A stretch of 64,000 bases of DNA from Mycobacterium paraffinicum (GCF_001907675.1 NZ_MPNT01000016.1:1-64000); one strand, 5' to 3'; shown: positions 37,962 through 47,451, counted from the stretch's first letter. The notes: generated from the sequence alone by a model not told the origin. Numbers and translations: made by a program.

Positions 37962-39149
37962 TCACACTCTGGTGTCGACAACCCGCACCGTCGCGGGCTG
38001 TTCGGCTTTGTCTCGGGCTCCCCGTTCTCCTCCCGCCCCATGCCCCACCGGCATGCCGCCCATCGGTGTACCGCCACCGACCGTCGTGGTCTGCGGACGA
38101 ATGGCCTCGGCGCCCAACGCCCCGCTTGGCCGCAGCCCCACCGGCCGGCCACTGCTGGCCGGTTCGAACGCGCTGACGGGACGGGTGAAGCTGGTCGCGG
38201 ACATGCCGGCGCCGCCCAGTGACGCGGCTCCGCCGCCACCCGAGGCGCCGACGGCCGACATCTCCGTCGCCGATATCGCCGAAACACCCGGCGTCGCACC
38301 GGCCATGGCTCCCGGATTTGCGAACATGCCCATCATCGACTGCAGCGGCGACATCATCTGCATCGGCGCCTGCATCATCTGCATGGGGGCCTGCATCACC
38401 TGGGGGACCGCGCCCATCATCGACTGCACCGGTTCCATGAACGAGCCGGCCTGGCTCATGATGTCCTGGCCGCCCGACGCCGCCTGGCCGGCGCCCTGCG
38501 TGCCCGTTTGGGCGCCTTGCATGGCGGCGCGCATGCCGTCACCCGCTCCGACGTTGGCGGCGGCCTGCCCCACCGCCGCGGCCGCCTCCGCCGGCGCGGC
38601 CGGCGATGCGCCCATGGTCGCCAGCGGCGGCGGAATGGCGAGGCTCTCGCTCAGCGCGGTCAGGATGGTTCCGTAGCTGGCCCCGACGGCGGAGTTGTTC
38701 GGCCACATCGATCCGAAGTACTCGAGCTCCAGCGACGTGATGCGGGGCGTCAACGCTCCCAACACAATTGGGTTGATGCCGTAGTCGGTGGCGCACTCGG
38801 TGCGGTTCGCGATGCACTCAGGCGCCGGGCGCATGGTGCCGTACGCCATCTGATACGCGGAGACCGCGGTCGAGACCACCGCGGGTTTGACGTCCACCCA
38901 CCCGGCGAGCCCGTGCAGCGACGCGTTCAGCGCGGTGGCGTTGGTCGCGGAAGCGAGGGAGCCGACACCGGTCCAGCTCGCCGACGTGGCGACGGTGTTG
39001 ATCTCCGACGCGATGCTCGAACCGTGATGGGTGGCCGCCAGCGCCGTCCACGCGGCCTGGTTGGCCAGATGGGTGATCACGCCGGCACCGGCCTTGAGCA
39101 ACATGTCGTTTTCCTCAGGCGTACGCGCGGCCCACCCCGGATCCGCCAT
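37962..39149 (-). CDS. PPE69: PPE-family protein PPE69
   Basis: A 395-residue PPE protein of the ESX-2 locus. The N-terminal 180 residues form the helical PPE domain, with a WxG turn SASWTGVGS near 57-65; the PPE tripeptide itself is diverged at the N-terminus (PGWAARTPEEN). The C-terminal part has low complexity. It contains a methionine/glutamine-rich stretch with two back-to-back QAPMQMM units at about 255-270, then Ala/Gly/Ser-rich sequence. It pairs with PE36 and would be chaperoned by EspG2. Confidence 0.9.
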   Translation of the reverse strand: MADPGWAARTPEENDMLLKAGAGVITHLANQAAWTALAATHHGSSIASEINTVATSASWTGVGSLASATNATALNASLHGLAGWVDVKPAVVSTAVSAYQMAYGTMRPAPECIANRTECATDYGINPIVLGALTPRITSLELEYFGSMWPNNSAVGASYGTILTALSESLAIPPPLATMGASPAAPAEAAAAVGQAAANVGAGDGMRAAMQGAQTGTQGAGQAASGGQDIMSQAGSFMEPVQSMMGAVPQVMQAPMQMMQAPMQMMSPLQSMMGMFANPGAMAGATPGVSAISATEMSAVGASGGGGAASLGGAGMSATSFTRPVSAFEPASSGRPVGLRPSGALGAEAIRPQTTTVGGGTPMGGMPVGHGAGGERGARDKAEQPATVRVVDTRV

Positions 39150-39192
39150 GCCGCACTTCCCCCTTTGCTCCCGCTGATGGCGTAGCTGGCTG

Positions 39193-39498
39193 TTATGCGC
39201 CTATCGCCAACGCCAAGCTACGCATGAGTTCGGTGACGACGTACGTGCCCGAGGCGATGCTCTGCGCGCCGGCGAACAAACCGCGCTGAGCGGAGTGCTC
39301 GGACACCACCCCCAGGTAGCTTCCGCCGCACGCGTTCAGCGCCGCCGCGAACATCGCCGAGTCCGGGTCTGCGCCCATCGGCATGACCCCCAGCAGCACG
39401 GGCGCGGCCGCCGAAGCCGCCGCCTGAGTCTCGGCGCTGATACCCGACTCCGCGGCCGCCGACGCCAGCACGGCCTCCGATTGCACCTGCAGCACCAT
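39193..39498 (-). CDS. PE36: PE-family protein PE36
   Basis: A 101-residue PE protein from ATG 39498, which follows GGAGGGAAAT; the frame is open to 39543, but the extra residues are not PE-like. It is a two-helix PE domain with no long C-terminal extension. The general type VII secretion motif YxxxD/E is present as YVVTE at residues 86-90. It is longer than M. tuberculosis PE36 (77 residues as I recall). In M. tuberculosis eccC2 and eccB2 lie upstream of this gene; here they are absent. Confidence 0.88.
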   Translation of the reverse strand: MVLQVQSEAVLASAAAESGISAETQAAASAAAPVLLGVMPMGADPDSAMFAAALNACGGSYLGVVSEHSAQRGLFAGAQSIASGTYVVTELMRSLALAIGA

Positions 39499-39807
39499 GA
39501 TTTCCCTCCGATTGCTCAGCGTCATAAGACGGGCTTGGCGCATCAGTCTAGTGCGGTTTTACCGTTCGTGTATTCACTCGCATTCCTCCCGGGCTGCCGG
39601 CTGGAATTACGTGATTCACCTGACCGCCGGTATTCCCGTTATTAGTCATCCGTCAAACAACCCCGCAGGTCACTGCAGGCACACAGGTCACACCATTACC
39701 GCGCGACCAGGCGAATGGCTGACGGTAAATGGGCCCGCTAATTCGCAGTGGCCAAAAACTACAAACGTCCGGTCGGGCTTTTCCATTGCGGAAAATGCCG
39801 ACCGCGA
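39499..39807. promoter_or_regulatory. Upstream region of the ESX-2 block, at the missing eccB2-eccC2 position
   Basis: About 310 bases, less GC-rich than the genes. They hold the presumed promoter of the minus-strand ESX-2 block and the 3' end of the sensor-kinase gene. A direct repeat CAGGTCAC occurs at 39666-39673 and 39684-39691 (18-base period), 168-193 bases before the PE36 start. No transposase remnant, tRNA or inverted terminal repeat is visible at this junction, and no fragment of eccC2. Confidence 0.45.
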
Positions 39808-41235
39808 CTACGCGGGTCCGCGACCGTCACCGGCCAGGTTCAGTAACAGCCGGGTGCCCCCGAGCGGACTGGTCTGTAATGCCGCTGTGCCACCGTGCAG
39901 TTCGGCCTGCTGGGCGACCAGCGCCAGCCCCAGCCCGGAGCCCGACCGCGATGCCGTGGAGCCGCGGGTGAAGCGCTCGAAGACCGCGGCGCGCTCGGAC
40001 TCCGGAACGCCGCTGCCGTCGTCGTCGATCGCGATCTCCACGCCCTCGCTGGAGCTGCCCACGGTGAGCTGGATCTTGCCGGCGTTGCCGTGCTTGACGG
40101 CGTTGGCGATGGCGTTGTCGATCACCAGCCGCAGGCCGGTGGGCAGCCCGACCATGAGCACGGTCGGCGAGGGCACCAGCGACACCTCGACGTCGGGATA
40201 GATCCGCAGCGCGTCGTGTGCGGCGCGGTCCAACAGTTCGGTGATGTCGAACGGGACGAAGTCGTCGACGGTGGTCAGCTCGCCTTGCGCCAGCCGTTCC
40301 AGCGCCGTCAGCGTCCCTTCGATGCGGCTCTGGGTGCGGATGACGTCGCCGATCACCTCCTGACGCTGCTCGCGGGGCAGGTCGAGGGTCGACAGGACCT
40401 CCAGGTTGGTGCGCATCGCCGTCAGCGGAGTGCGCAGCTCGTGGGAGGCGACGGCCGCGAAGTCGCGCGCCGACTCCAGCGCAGCCTTGGTGCGTTGCTG
40501 TTCCTTGCCGATGCGCGCGAGCATCCCCTCGACGGCTTCGGCGATCTCCACGGCCTCACGCACCCCGCGCACCTGGACCTCGTCGGGGCTGGACTGGGCG
40601 TTGATCGCGCGGGCCTGCTGCGCCAGCAGCAGGAACGGGTTCACCATGATCAACGAGATCACCCAACCGACCACCACCGTGCCGCCGATGACGCTGGCAC
40701 AGATCAGCAACACCCGCAGGTGTAGCTCGTTGATCCGGTGTTGCGCCTCGGCGAACGGAGCGGCCAGCGCGATCGATGCCGGGCCCGCCGAGAAGGTGCG
40801 GACGCGGTATTGCACGCCGTTGATGGTGGTGTTGGCGTAGCCGTTGGGCAGCTTGGGCAGCACGATGTTGCTGGGCGCCGAGACAGTCACGTCGCCGATC
40901 CGCGCGGTGCGCACCAGGTTGCCGTCCGGCATGGGCTGGTCGGGGCTGGCGTGCGCGACGTTGGTGAGCAGTGAATTGATGTCGCCCAGGCTGCTGACCG
41001 AGTCGAGCCGACGGTCCAGCTGGCTGTACTGATCGTTGGTGACCCCGACCCACACCCAGGTGCCCAGCAGCACGACCAGGGTGATGACCGACAGCGCGGC
41101 GACGACGACGATGGTGCGCAGCGACAACACCCGCATCGGCAGCTGTACGTGCGGTAACACGCGAATGTCACGCTCCTCTTGTGCGCTCACGGCGCCGGCC
41201 GGCGACGGTGTCGACAACCTGGCCACAACCCTCAC
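39808..41235 (-). CDS. PrrB-like sensor histidine kinase without adjacent response regulator
   Basis: A 475-residue kinase as drawn from GTG 41235; GTG 41190 or ATG 41136 (442 residues, best fit to PrrB) are possible starts. Two transmembrane helices flank an extracellular sensor of about 100 residues, followed by HAMP. The dimerisation H-box is ASHELRTPLTAMRTNLEVLSTLDLP. The catalytic domain has the N-box DNAIANAVKHG, G1 DDDGSGVPE and G2 GSGLGLALV. The kinase core closely resembles M. tuberculosis PrrB (Rv0902c), but no PrrA-type regulator adjoins. It lies where eccB2-eccC2 would be. Confidence 0.9.
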   Translation of the reverse strand: MRVVARLSTPSPAGAVSAQEERDIRVLPHVQLPMRVLSLRTIVVVAALSVITLVVLLGTWVWVGVTNDQYSQLDRRLDSVSSLGDINSLLTNVAHASPDQPMPDGNLVRTARIGDVTVSAPSNIVLPKLPNGYANTTINGVQYRVRTFSAGPASIALAAPFAEAQHRINELHLRVLLICASVIGGTVVVGWVISLIMVNPFLLLAQQARAINAQSSPDEVQVRGVREAVEIAEAVEGMLARIGKEQQRTKAALESARDFAAVASHELRTPLTAMRTNLEVLSTLDLPREQRQEVIGDVIRTQSRIEGTLTALERLAQGELTTVDDFVPFDITELLDRAAHDALRIYPDVEVSLVPSPTVLMVGLPTGLRLVIDNAIANAVKHGNAGKIQLTVGSSSEGVEIAIDDDGSGVPESERAAVFERFTRGSTASRSGSGLGLALVAQQAELHGGTAALQTSPLGGTRLLLNLAGDGRGPA

Positions 41236-41349
41236 ACCCTTCGCGATTCGCCGCGTTCAGGCGTCGTGGCGTTTCGCAGAGAATCTAGCGCCAAAGTTCG
41301 AGTCCATGTCCCACCCGGCCCTGACCAGGGTCGTTTTGCCTCCACGGCG

Positions 41350-41369
41350 GTGAGTGAGTACTCTCTCAC
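41350..41369. promoter_or_regulatory. Palindromic operator next to the TetR gene
   Basis: A 20-base palindrome (GTGAGTGAGTACTCTCTCAC) with only one mismatched pair, centred on GTAC, ends one base before the ATG of the TetR gene. Placement at the start strongly suggests autoregulation, perhaps of a leaderless transcript. Confidence 0.7.
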
Positions 41370-41370
41370 C

Positions 41371-41973
41371 ATGCTCGCCTCCGGACGCGATCGGCTGCTG
41401 GCCGAGGCGCTGAAGCTTTTCGCCGCCAAGGGCTACGCGGCGACATCGGTGGCCGACATTCAGCGGGCGTCGGGCCTGGCCCCGGGGTCGGGGGCGCTGT
41501 ACAAGCACTTCGGCTCCAAGCGCGAGCTACTCGAGGCCGCCGTCACCTACCGGATCGACAGCATCGTGGCGGCGCGCGAGCAGTACGACGCGGGGCAACC
41601 GGGCAGCGTCGAGCAGGCGGTGCGCACCGCCGGGCAGCTGATCTGGAGCAACCTCAAAGAGAGCGAGGACCTGCTCAAGGTCATGCTGCGGGAACCCGAG
41701 GAATTGGGGGACCTCGACGAGAAGACGTGGCAGGTCATCACCGACAACGCCTATCAGCGCTTCGCCGACGAACTGGCCGCGTCGAATCGTTCCGGCCGCA
41801 CCCGCATCCCCGACCCCGAGGCGGCCGCGGCGGTCGCCATCGGGTCGTTGTCCTACGCCGCCACGCTGCAGGCGCTGACCGGCCGGCTGCCCGGCAACAT
41901 CGACGAAGAGCGCTACTTCGAGGCGTGGGTCAGCCAGACCGTCAGCCTCCTAGCCCAGTACGGAACCCGTTGA
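41371..41973 (+). CDS. TetR-family regulator
   Basis: A 200-residue TetR protein. The helix-turn-helix spans residues 5-50 (SVADIQRASGLAPGSGALYKHFGSKRELLEAA), then an all-helical ligand domain. ATG 41371 is preferred because the in-frame GTG at 41350 is part of the operator palindrome. The acyl-CoA dehydrogenase follows after 26 bases, so it probably regulates that gene and itself; the ligand may be an acyl-CoA (inference). Confidence 0.88.
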   Translation: MLASGRDRLLAEALKLFAAKGYAATSVADIQRASGLAPGSGALYKHFGSKRELLEAAVTYRIDSIVAAREQYDAGQPGSVEQAVRTAGQLIWSNLKESEDLLKVMLREPEELGDLDEKTWQVITDNAYQRFADELAASNRSGRTRIPDPEAAAAVAIGSLSYAATLQALTGRLPGNIDEERYFEAWVSQTVSLLAQYGTR

Positions 41974-41999
41974 GCACGACAACATTTCAGGAGTAAAAC

Positions 42000-43211
42000 G
42001 TGACTTTTTCACTGCAACTGACCGACGACGTGATCGAGGTGCGCGACTGGGTGCACAAGTTCGCCGCCGACGTCATCCGGCCCGCGGCCTCGGAGTGGGA
42101 CGAACGGGAGGAAACCCCGTGGCCCGTGATCCAGGAGGCCGCCAAGGTGGGCCTGTACTCCCCCGACTTCTTCGCGCAGCAGGCGGCCGAGCCGACGGGC
42201 CTGGGCATGCTGACCGCATTCGAGGAGATGTTCTGGGGAGACGCCGGCATCGCGCTGTCCATCATGGGCACCGGCCTGGCCGCAGCGGCGTTGGCGGGCA
42301 ACGGAACTCCCGAACAGCTGGGCCGGTGGCTGCCCGAGATGTTCGGTACCGCCGACGAGCCGAAGCTGGGTGCGTTCTGCTCTTCCGAGCCCGACGCCGG
42401 GTCGGACGTCGGCGCGATCCGCACCCGGGCCCGCTACGACGAGGCCACCAACGAGTGGGTGCTCAACGGGACCAAAACGTGGGCGACCAACGGCGGCATC
42501 GCCAACGTGCACATCGTGGTGGCGTCGGTGTATCCCGAGCTCGGCACCCGCGGCCAGGCCACATTCGTCGTCCCGGCGGGCGTCAGCGGTTTGGCGCAGG
42601 GCCAGAAATTCAAGAAGCACGGGATCCGGGCCTCCCACACCGCCGAGGTGGTGCTGGACAACGTTCGCCTGCCCGAGGACCACATCCTGGGCGGCCGGGA
42701 GAAGTTCGAGGCGCGCATCGCCCGGGTCAAATCGGGTGCCTCCGCGCGCAGCCAGGCGGCGATGAAGACTTTCGAGCGCACGCGGCCCACCGTCGGGGCC
42801 ATGGCCGTCGGCGTGGCCCGCGCCGCTTACGAGTACGCGCTCGACTATGCCTGCCAGCGTGAGCAATTCGGCCGCAAGATCGGCGAATTTCAGGCGGTGG
42901 CGTTCAAGCTGGCCGACATGAAGAGCCGTATCGACGCGGCCCGCCTGCTGGTGTGGCGGGCCGGTTGGATGGCGCGCAACAACCAATCCTTCGACGCGGC
43001 CGAGGGATCGATGGCCAAACTGGTTGCCAGCGAGACGGCCGTCTACGTCACCGACGAGGCGATCCAGATCCTGGGCGGCAACGGTTACACCCGCGACTAT
43101 CCCGTGGAGCGGATGCACCGCGACGCCAAGATCTTCACCATCTTCGAGGGCACCAGCGAGATCCAGCGCCTGGTGATCTCGCGGGCGCTGACCGGCTTGC
43201 AGATTCGTTAA
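42000..43211 (+). CDS. Acyl-CoA dehydrogenase (FadE family)
   Basis: A 403-residue FAD enzyme for alpha,beta-desaturation of acyl-CoA. Family signatures are [13 protein letters not shown] near 122-134, the [14 protein letters not shown]-interacting segment, and the C-terminal [34 protein letters not shown] with the catalytic Glu region. The start is GTG 42000 with AGGAG upstream. The substrate chain cannot be told. It is probably in an operon with the upstream TetR regulator. Confidence 0.92.
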   Translation: MTFSLQLTDDVIEVRDWVHKFAADVIRPAASEWDEREETPWPVIQEAAKVGLYSPDFFAQQAAEPTGLGMLTAFEEMFWGDAGIALSIMGTGLAAAALAGNGTPEQLGRWLPEMFGTADEPKLGAFCSSEPDAGSDVGAIRTRARYDEATNEWVLNGTKTWATNGGIANVHIVVASVYPELGTRGQATFVVPAGVSGLAQGQKFKKHGIRASHTAEVVLDNVRLPEDHILGGREKFEARIARVKSGASARSQAAMKTFERTRPTVGAMAVGVARAAYEYALDYACQREQFGRKIGEFQAVAFKLADMKSRIDAARLLVWRAGWMARNNQSFDAAEGSMAKLVASETAVYVTDEAIQILGGNGYTRDYPVERMHRDAKIFTIFEGTSEIQRLVISRALTGLQIR

Positions 43212-43262
43212 CGGCCGCATCCCGCGGTCCGCGTCCCGGCGGGCACGAGACATGATGGCCGG

Positions 43263-44480
43263 ATGACCACCGAGATCCGGGTCCTCGACGGCGAGGACGA
43301 ACTGCTGGCCGCGGCCAACGTGTTTCGCGTCGCCATGATCGGCTTCCCGCCGATGCCGGAGCTCCCGCCCGGCCAGATCGCCAAGCTGCTCGAGCCGGGC
43401 CGTACCGTCGGGGCGTTCGTCGGCGGTCAGCTCGTCGGCACGGCGGACGCCGTGACGAGCCGAATGACGCTCCCGGGCGGGACCATGGTGGGGCACGCCG
43501 CCGTCACGCACATCGGGGTGTTGCCGTCGTTCACCCGGCGGGGCATCGCCACGGAGCTGATTCGCCACCAGTTCGGCGACATCTCCGCCCGCGGCGAGGT
43601 GGTCGCGTCGTTGCGGGCCTCGGAGGCGACCATCTACGGGCGGTACGGATACGGCGTCGCCAGCTCGTCGCAGACGGTAGAGGTGCGCACCGCGCGAGCG
43701 GCGCTGCGTCGCGGCATCGGGGCCGGTGGGCCGGTGCGGTTGATCGATACCGCGCAAGCCTGGGAGCTGTTGCCCCGGATCTATGCCGAGAACCGCCCGT
43801 CGCGGCCGGGATCCATCGACCGCCCGGATGTGTGGTGGCGGAGCCTGCGGCTGCGTTCCGAATCATCGCCGCAGCCTTCGTATGTCGCGGTGCACGGGAC
43901 GCCGGGGGCCGAATCCGGTTTCGCCCGCTACCGCCCCGTCGACACCGAAAGATGGTTCGTCAGCGATCAGCGCACCATCGCGGTGGAGGACTTCTTTGCG
44001 CCCACCGCGGAGGCCTATCTCGGCCTGCTGCGGTTTCTGCTGGGCCTCGATCTCATTGACCGCGTGGTGTTTTGGATGATGCCGATGGACGATCCGCTGC
44101 CGTGGTTGTTGGCCGATCGGCGGGCCGCGCACGTCACCGCGGTGCATGACGAAACGTGGCTGCGTGTCATCGACGTGCCGCGGGCGCTCTCGGCGCGCCA
44201 CTACGGCGGCGGCGGCGCGGTCACCATCACAGTCAAAGACCGCATGCTGCCCGACAATTCGGGTTCCTTCGCGATCACCGGGGCCGGTCCCGAACGGACC
44301 GAGGGGCGCGCGCAACTCGAGGTCGTCGTCGAGGGGCTGGCCGCCGTTCTGCTTGGCGGCGCGACCTGGCGGGACCTCGCCGTCGCCGGGCTGGTCCGAG
44401 CCGATGACCCGGCGGCGATCGCCGTGGCGGATCGGCTGTTCGCGGTGCCGGACGCACCCCACGCCGGGTTCTTCTTCTAG
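43263..44480 (+). CDS. Eis-like GNAT N-acetyltransferase
   Basis: A 405-residue protein with Eis architecture: an N-terminal GNAT domain with acetyl-CoA signature VLPSFTRRGIATELI (near 91-105), YGRYGYG (near 125), a second GNAT-like domain, and a C-terminal sterol-carrier-like region ending in the buried carboxylate FFF. Eis proteins acetylate aminoglycosides or protein lysines. It is a divergent paralogue rather than Eis itself. It starts 51 bases after the acyl-CoA dehydrogenase. Confidence 0.85.
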   Translation: MTTEIRVLDGEDELLAAANVFRVAMIGFPPMPELPPGQIAKLLEPGRTVGAFVGGQLVGTADAVTSRMTLPGGTMVGHAAVTHIGVLPSFTRRGIATELIRHQFGDISARGEVVASLRASEATIYGRYGYGVASSSQTVEVRTARAALRRGIGAGGPVRLIDTAQAWELLPRIYAENRPSRPGSIDRPDVWWRSLRLRSESSPQPSYVAVHGTPGAESGFARYRPVDTERWFVSDQRTIAVEDFFAPTAEAYLGLLRFLLGLDLIDRVVFWMMPMDDPLPWLLADRRAAHVTAVHDETWLRVIDVPRALSARHYGGGGAVTITVKDRMLPDNSGSFAITGAGPERTEGRAQLEVVVEGLAAVLLGGATWRDLAVAGLVRADDPAAIAVADRLFAVPDAPHAGFFF

Positions 44481-44501
44481 CCGCGCGGGTATGCGGGTCA
44501 C

Positions 44502-45449
44502 GTGATCGTCATCGTCGGTGCGGGGGTGTGCGGGCTGGCCGCCGCCTACGAGCTGGCGCGGCGCGGTGAGCCCGCGATTGTGCTGGAGCGCGGCCGGCCG
44601 TTCGGCGAGCAGTCGACGGGGTTGGCCCGGATCTTCCGGATCGCGCATCGACGCGCGGCGTTGTGCCGCCTTGCGCTGCGGGCCCGTGCCGGCTGGCAGC
44701 GCTGGGAGGACGAACTCGGCGCGGGCCGGCTGCTGGGCTCTGAGGGATTCATCGCCGCGGGCGCCTGCGACGAGGTCGCGGCGGCCATGACCGAGGCGGC
44801 CGCTTCGTTCCGCCGGGTGGACGGGGCGGAGATCGCCACGCGGATCCCGTTCGCCGCCCCGCCATGGGAGGCCGGTGTGCTGGACCCGCTCGGCGGCAGC
44901 CTGCGCATCCGCCGCGCACTGTCCGCGTTGGCGCGGCGGGTCGACGTCCGGAGTGGTGACGTCGTGTCCGTCTCCGACGACGGTGAGGTGTCCCTGGCCG
45001 ACGGCGGCGTGCTGCGGGGCGATCGCGTGCTGATCTGCGCCGGTGCCCGCACGCCGGCGCTGTTCGGCCCACTGGCCATCGAATTCGCCCCGCACACCCG
45101 GTTCACCTACGCGGGCGCCGACGCGACCGGCGCGGCGTGCCTGTCGGCGCCCGAGGGCTACGGGCTGCCGCTCGGCAGCACGGGGCGCTGGGCGTTCGGG
45201 CAGGAGGTTCCGGACCCCGCGACGGTGCGCGCGCTGTTCCCGGGGCTCTCGCCGGTGGGACGGGTGGACTGCGTGACGATTCGCGCGCCGTGGCTCGACA
45301 CCGGGGGCGACGGCTGGACGGTGGCCCGCCGCGCCCGCGTGGTCGGGTTCGTCGGCGCCAACCTGATGAAGTTCGGTCCGCTGCTCGGCGAACTGCTCGC
45401 GCGGGCCGCGCTGGAAGAGGACCTGCCCGAGGCGCTCACCGGGATCTGA
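44502..45449 (+). CDS. FAD-dependent oxidoreductase (DAO family)
   Basis: A 315-residue protein. The FAD-binding Rossmann motif VIVGAGVCGLAAAYELARRGE opens it, and a C-terminal cap ends in VGANLMKFGPLLGELLA, as in sarcosine or amino-acid oxidases. The start is GTG 44502, 21 bases after the Eis-like gene. The substrate is unknown. Confidence 0.83.
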   Translation: MIVIVGAGVCGLAAAYELARRGEPAIVLERGRPFGEQSTGLARIFRIAHRRAALCRLALRARAGWQRWEDELGAGRLLGSEGFIAAGACDEVAAAMTEAAASFRRVDGAEIATRIPFAAPPWEAGVLDPLGGSLRIRRALSALARRVDVRSGDVVSVSDDGEVSLADGGVLRGDRVLICAGARTPALFGPLAIEFAPHTRFTYAGADATGAACLSAPEGYGLPLGSTGRWAFGQEVPDPATVRALFPGLSPVGRVDCVTIRAPWLDTGGDGWTVARRARVVGFVGANLMKFGPLLGELLARAALEEDLPEALTGI

Positions 45450-45571
45450 ATTCGGCTCGGGGAGTGACGAATCGGCAGGTGCTGGCGGCCGCCGACGCAG
45501 GTCGTGGCCAGCAGCGCCGGCTCGCGAGAGCCCCTCGCCCAGGTGCGGTTGCACTTCGGCGGGTGCTTGTT

Positions 45572-45584
45572 GGGAAGCCTTCCC
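45572..45584. promoter_or_regulatory. Short perfect palindrome upstream of ctaD
   Basis: GGGAAG and CTTCCC flank one central base at 45572-45584, about 130 bases before the ctaD start. It could be a small operator. The rest of the 45450-45714 gap shows nothing specific. Confidence 0.3.
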
Positions 45585-45714
45585 TTCCTAAGCAGCATCG
45601 CTCACAAACGCTTGGAATTAGGGACGTTTGGCCCTAGGTGAGCCGGCCGCCACCCCGAAATACTTGGGCGGCTTGATCGCCGGGCCCGGTGACTGGACCC
45701 CGTGGAGGTTTTTG

Positions 45715-47451
45715 ATGACGGCTGAAGCGCCGCCCGTCAGCGGCCTGCAGGCCCGCCGGCCAGTTCCCGCGCGAACGGGGCCCAAGGGCAACCTGATCTA
45801 CAAACTCATCGGCACGACCGACCACAAGATGATCGGCATCATGTACATGGTCGCCTGCTTCATCTTTTTCTTCATCGGCGGCCTGATGGCGCTACTCCTG
45901 CGCCTCGAGCTGGCCCGGCCCGGGCTGCAATTTCTGTCCAATGAGCAGTACAACCAGCTGTTCACCATGCACGGCACGGCGATGTTGCTGTTTTACGCGA
46001 CGCCAATCGTCTTCGGGTTCGCCAACCTCGTGCTGCCCCTGCAGATCGGCGCCCCCGACGTGGCGTTCCCGCGACTCAACGCGCTGTCGTTCTGGTTGTT
46101 CGTGTGCGGCGCCCTGATCGCGTTGGGCGGCTTCATCGTTCCCGGCGGCGCCGCTGACTTCGGGTGGACGGCCTACACGCCTCTGTCGGATGCCGTGCAC
46201 AGCCCCGGCGTGGGCGGCGACCTGTGGATCCTGGGCGTGGGCGTCGGGGGTCTGGGCACCATTCTGGGTGCGGTCAACATGATCACCACGGTGGTCTGCC
46301 TGCGAGCCCCGGGCATGACGATGTTCCGGATGCCCATCTTCACCTGGAACATCCTGGTCACCAGTGTGCTTGTCCTGATTGTCTTCCCGCTGTTGACCGC
46401 CGCGCTGTTCGGTCTGGAGGCCGACCGCCGTTTCGGTGCACACATCTATGATCCGGCCAACGGCGGCGTGATGCTGTTTCAGCATCTGTTCTGGTTCTTC
46501 GGGCATCCCGAGGTATACGTGATCGCGCTGCCGTTCTTCGGCATCATCTCTGAGATCGTCCCGGTGTTCTCGCGTAAACCGCTGTTCGGTTACAGCACAC
46601 TGGTTTACGCGACTCTGTCGATCGCCGCCCTGTCGGTGGCGGTGTGGGCGCACCACATGTATGCCACCGGTGCCGTGCTGCTGCCGTTCTTTTCGTTCAT
46701 GACGTTCCTGATCGCCGTCCCCACCGGGATCAAGTTCTTCAACTGGATCGGCACCATGTGGAAGGGCCAGTTGACGTTCGAGTCACCGATGCTGTTCGCG
46801 ATCGGGTTCTTGCTGACGTTTCTCATCGGGGGGTTGACGGGCGTATTGCTCGCCAGCCCCCCGCTCGACTTTCACATCACCGATACCTACTTCGTGGTGG
46901 CGCACTTCCACTACACATTGTTCGGCACGATCGTGTTCGCCACCTATGCGGGCATCTACTTCTGGTTCCCGAAGATGATCGGGCGCCTGCTCGACGAGCG
47001 GCTGGGCAAGCTGCACTTCTGGCTGACCTTCATCGGTTTCCACACCACCTTCTTGGTCCAGCACTGGCTCGGTAATTCGGGGATGCCGCGCCGCTACGCC
47101 GACTACCTGCCCACCGACGGGTTTCAGACGCTCAACCTCGTCTCCACGATCGGCGCCTTCATCCTCGCCGTCTCGGTTCTGCCGTTCGTGTGGAACGTGT
47201 TCAAGAGCTGGCGCTACGGTGAGCCGGTGCTGGTGGACGACCCATGGGGCCACGGCAATTCGCTGGAGTGGGCGACCAGCTGCCCCCCGCCACGGCATAA
47301 CTTCACCGAGCTCCCCCGAATCCGTTCGGAGCGGCCGGCTTTCGAGCTGCACTACCCGCACATGGTGGAGCGCATGCGCGCCGAGGCGCACGTGGGCCGC
47401 CGCGAACTGGCGGGCGCGGGGGCCGATACCGGCGACGGCACCACAACCTAG
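45715..47451 (+). CDS. ctaD: Cytochrome c oxidase (aa3-type) subunit I, CtaD paralogue
   Basis: A 578-residue heme-copper oxidase subunit I with twelve transmembrane helices. Heme a and a3/CuB ligands are visible: His in [12 protein letters not shown], the crosslinked His-Tyr of [14 protein letters not shown], the double His in WAHHMYATG, and two His in [13 protein letters not shown]. The sequence is very similar to M. tuberculosis CtaD over its whole length. ATG 45715 follows GGAGG. No ctaC, ctaE or qcr genes lie nearby, so it is probably a second copy. Its C-terminus overlaps the permease stop by 4 bases. Confidence 0.93.
   Translation: MTAEAPPVSGLQARRPVPARTGPKGNLIYKLIGTTDHKMIGIMYMVACFIFFFIGGLMALLLRLELARPGLQFLSNEQYNQLFTMHGTAMLLFYATPIVFGFANLVLPLQIGAPDVAFPRLNALSFWLFVCGALIALGGFIVPGGAADFGWTAYTPLSDAVHSPGVGGDLWILGVGVGGLGTILGAVNMITTVVCLRAPGMTMFRMPIFTWNILVTSVLVLIVFPLLTAALFGLEADRRFGAHIYDPANGGVMLFQHLFWFFGHPEVYVIALPFFGIISEIVPVFSRKPLFGYSTLVYATLSIAALSVAVWAHHMYATGAVLLPFFSFMTFLIAVPTGIKFFNWIGTMWKGQLTFESPMLFAIGFLLTFLIGGLTGVLLASPPLDFHITDTYFVVAHFHYTLFGTIVFATYAGIYFWFPKMIGRLLDERLGKLHFWLTFIGFHTTFLVQHWLGNSGMPRRYADYLPTDGFQTLNLVSTIGAFILAVSVLPFVWNVFKSWRYGEPVLVDDPWGHGNSLEWATSCPPPRHNFTELPRIRSERPAFELHYPHMVERMRAEAHVGRRELAGAGADTGDGTTT

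Noticed and set aside
39499..39807. Insertion-sequence scar explaining the missing eccB2-eccC2
   Set aside because: No transposase fragment, terminal inverted repeat or target duplication could be seen.
42009..45554. Two long minus-strand frames opposite the acyl-CoA dehydrogenase, Eis-like and oxidoreductase genes
   Set aside because: Shadows of three recognisable plus-strand enzymes.
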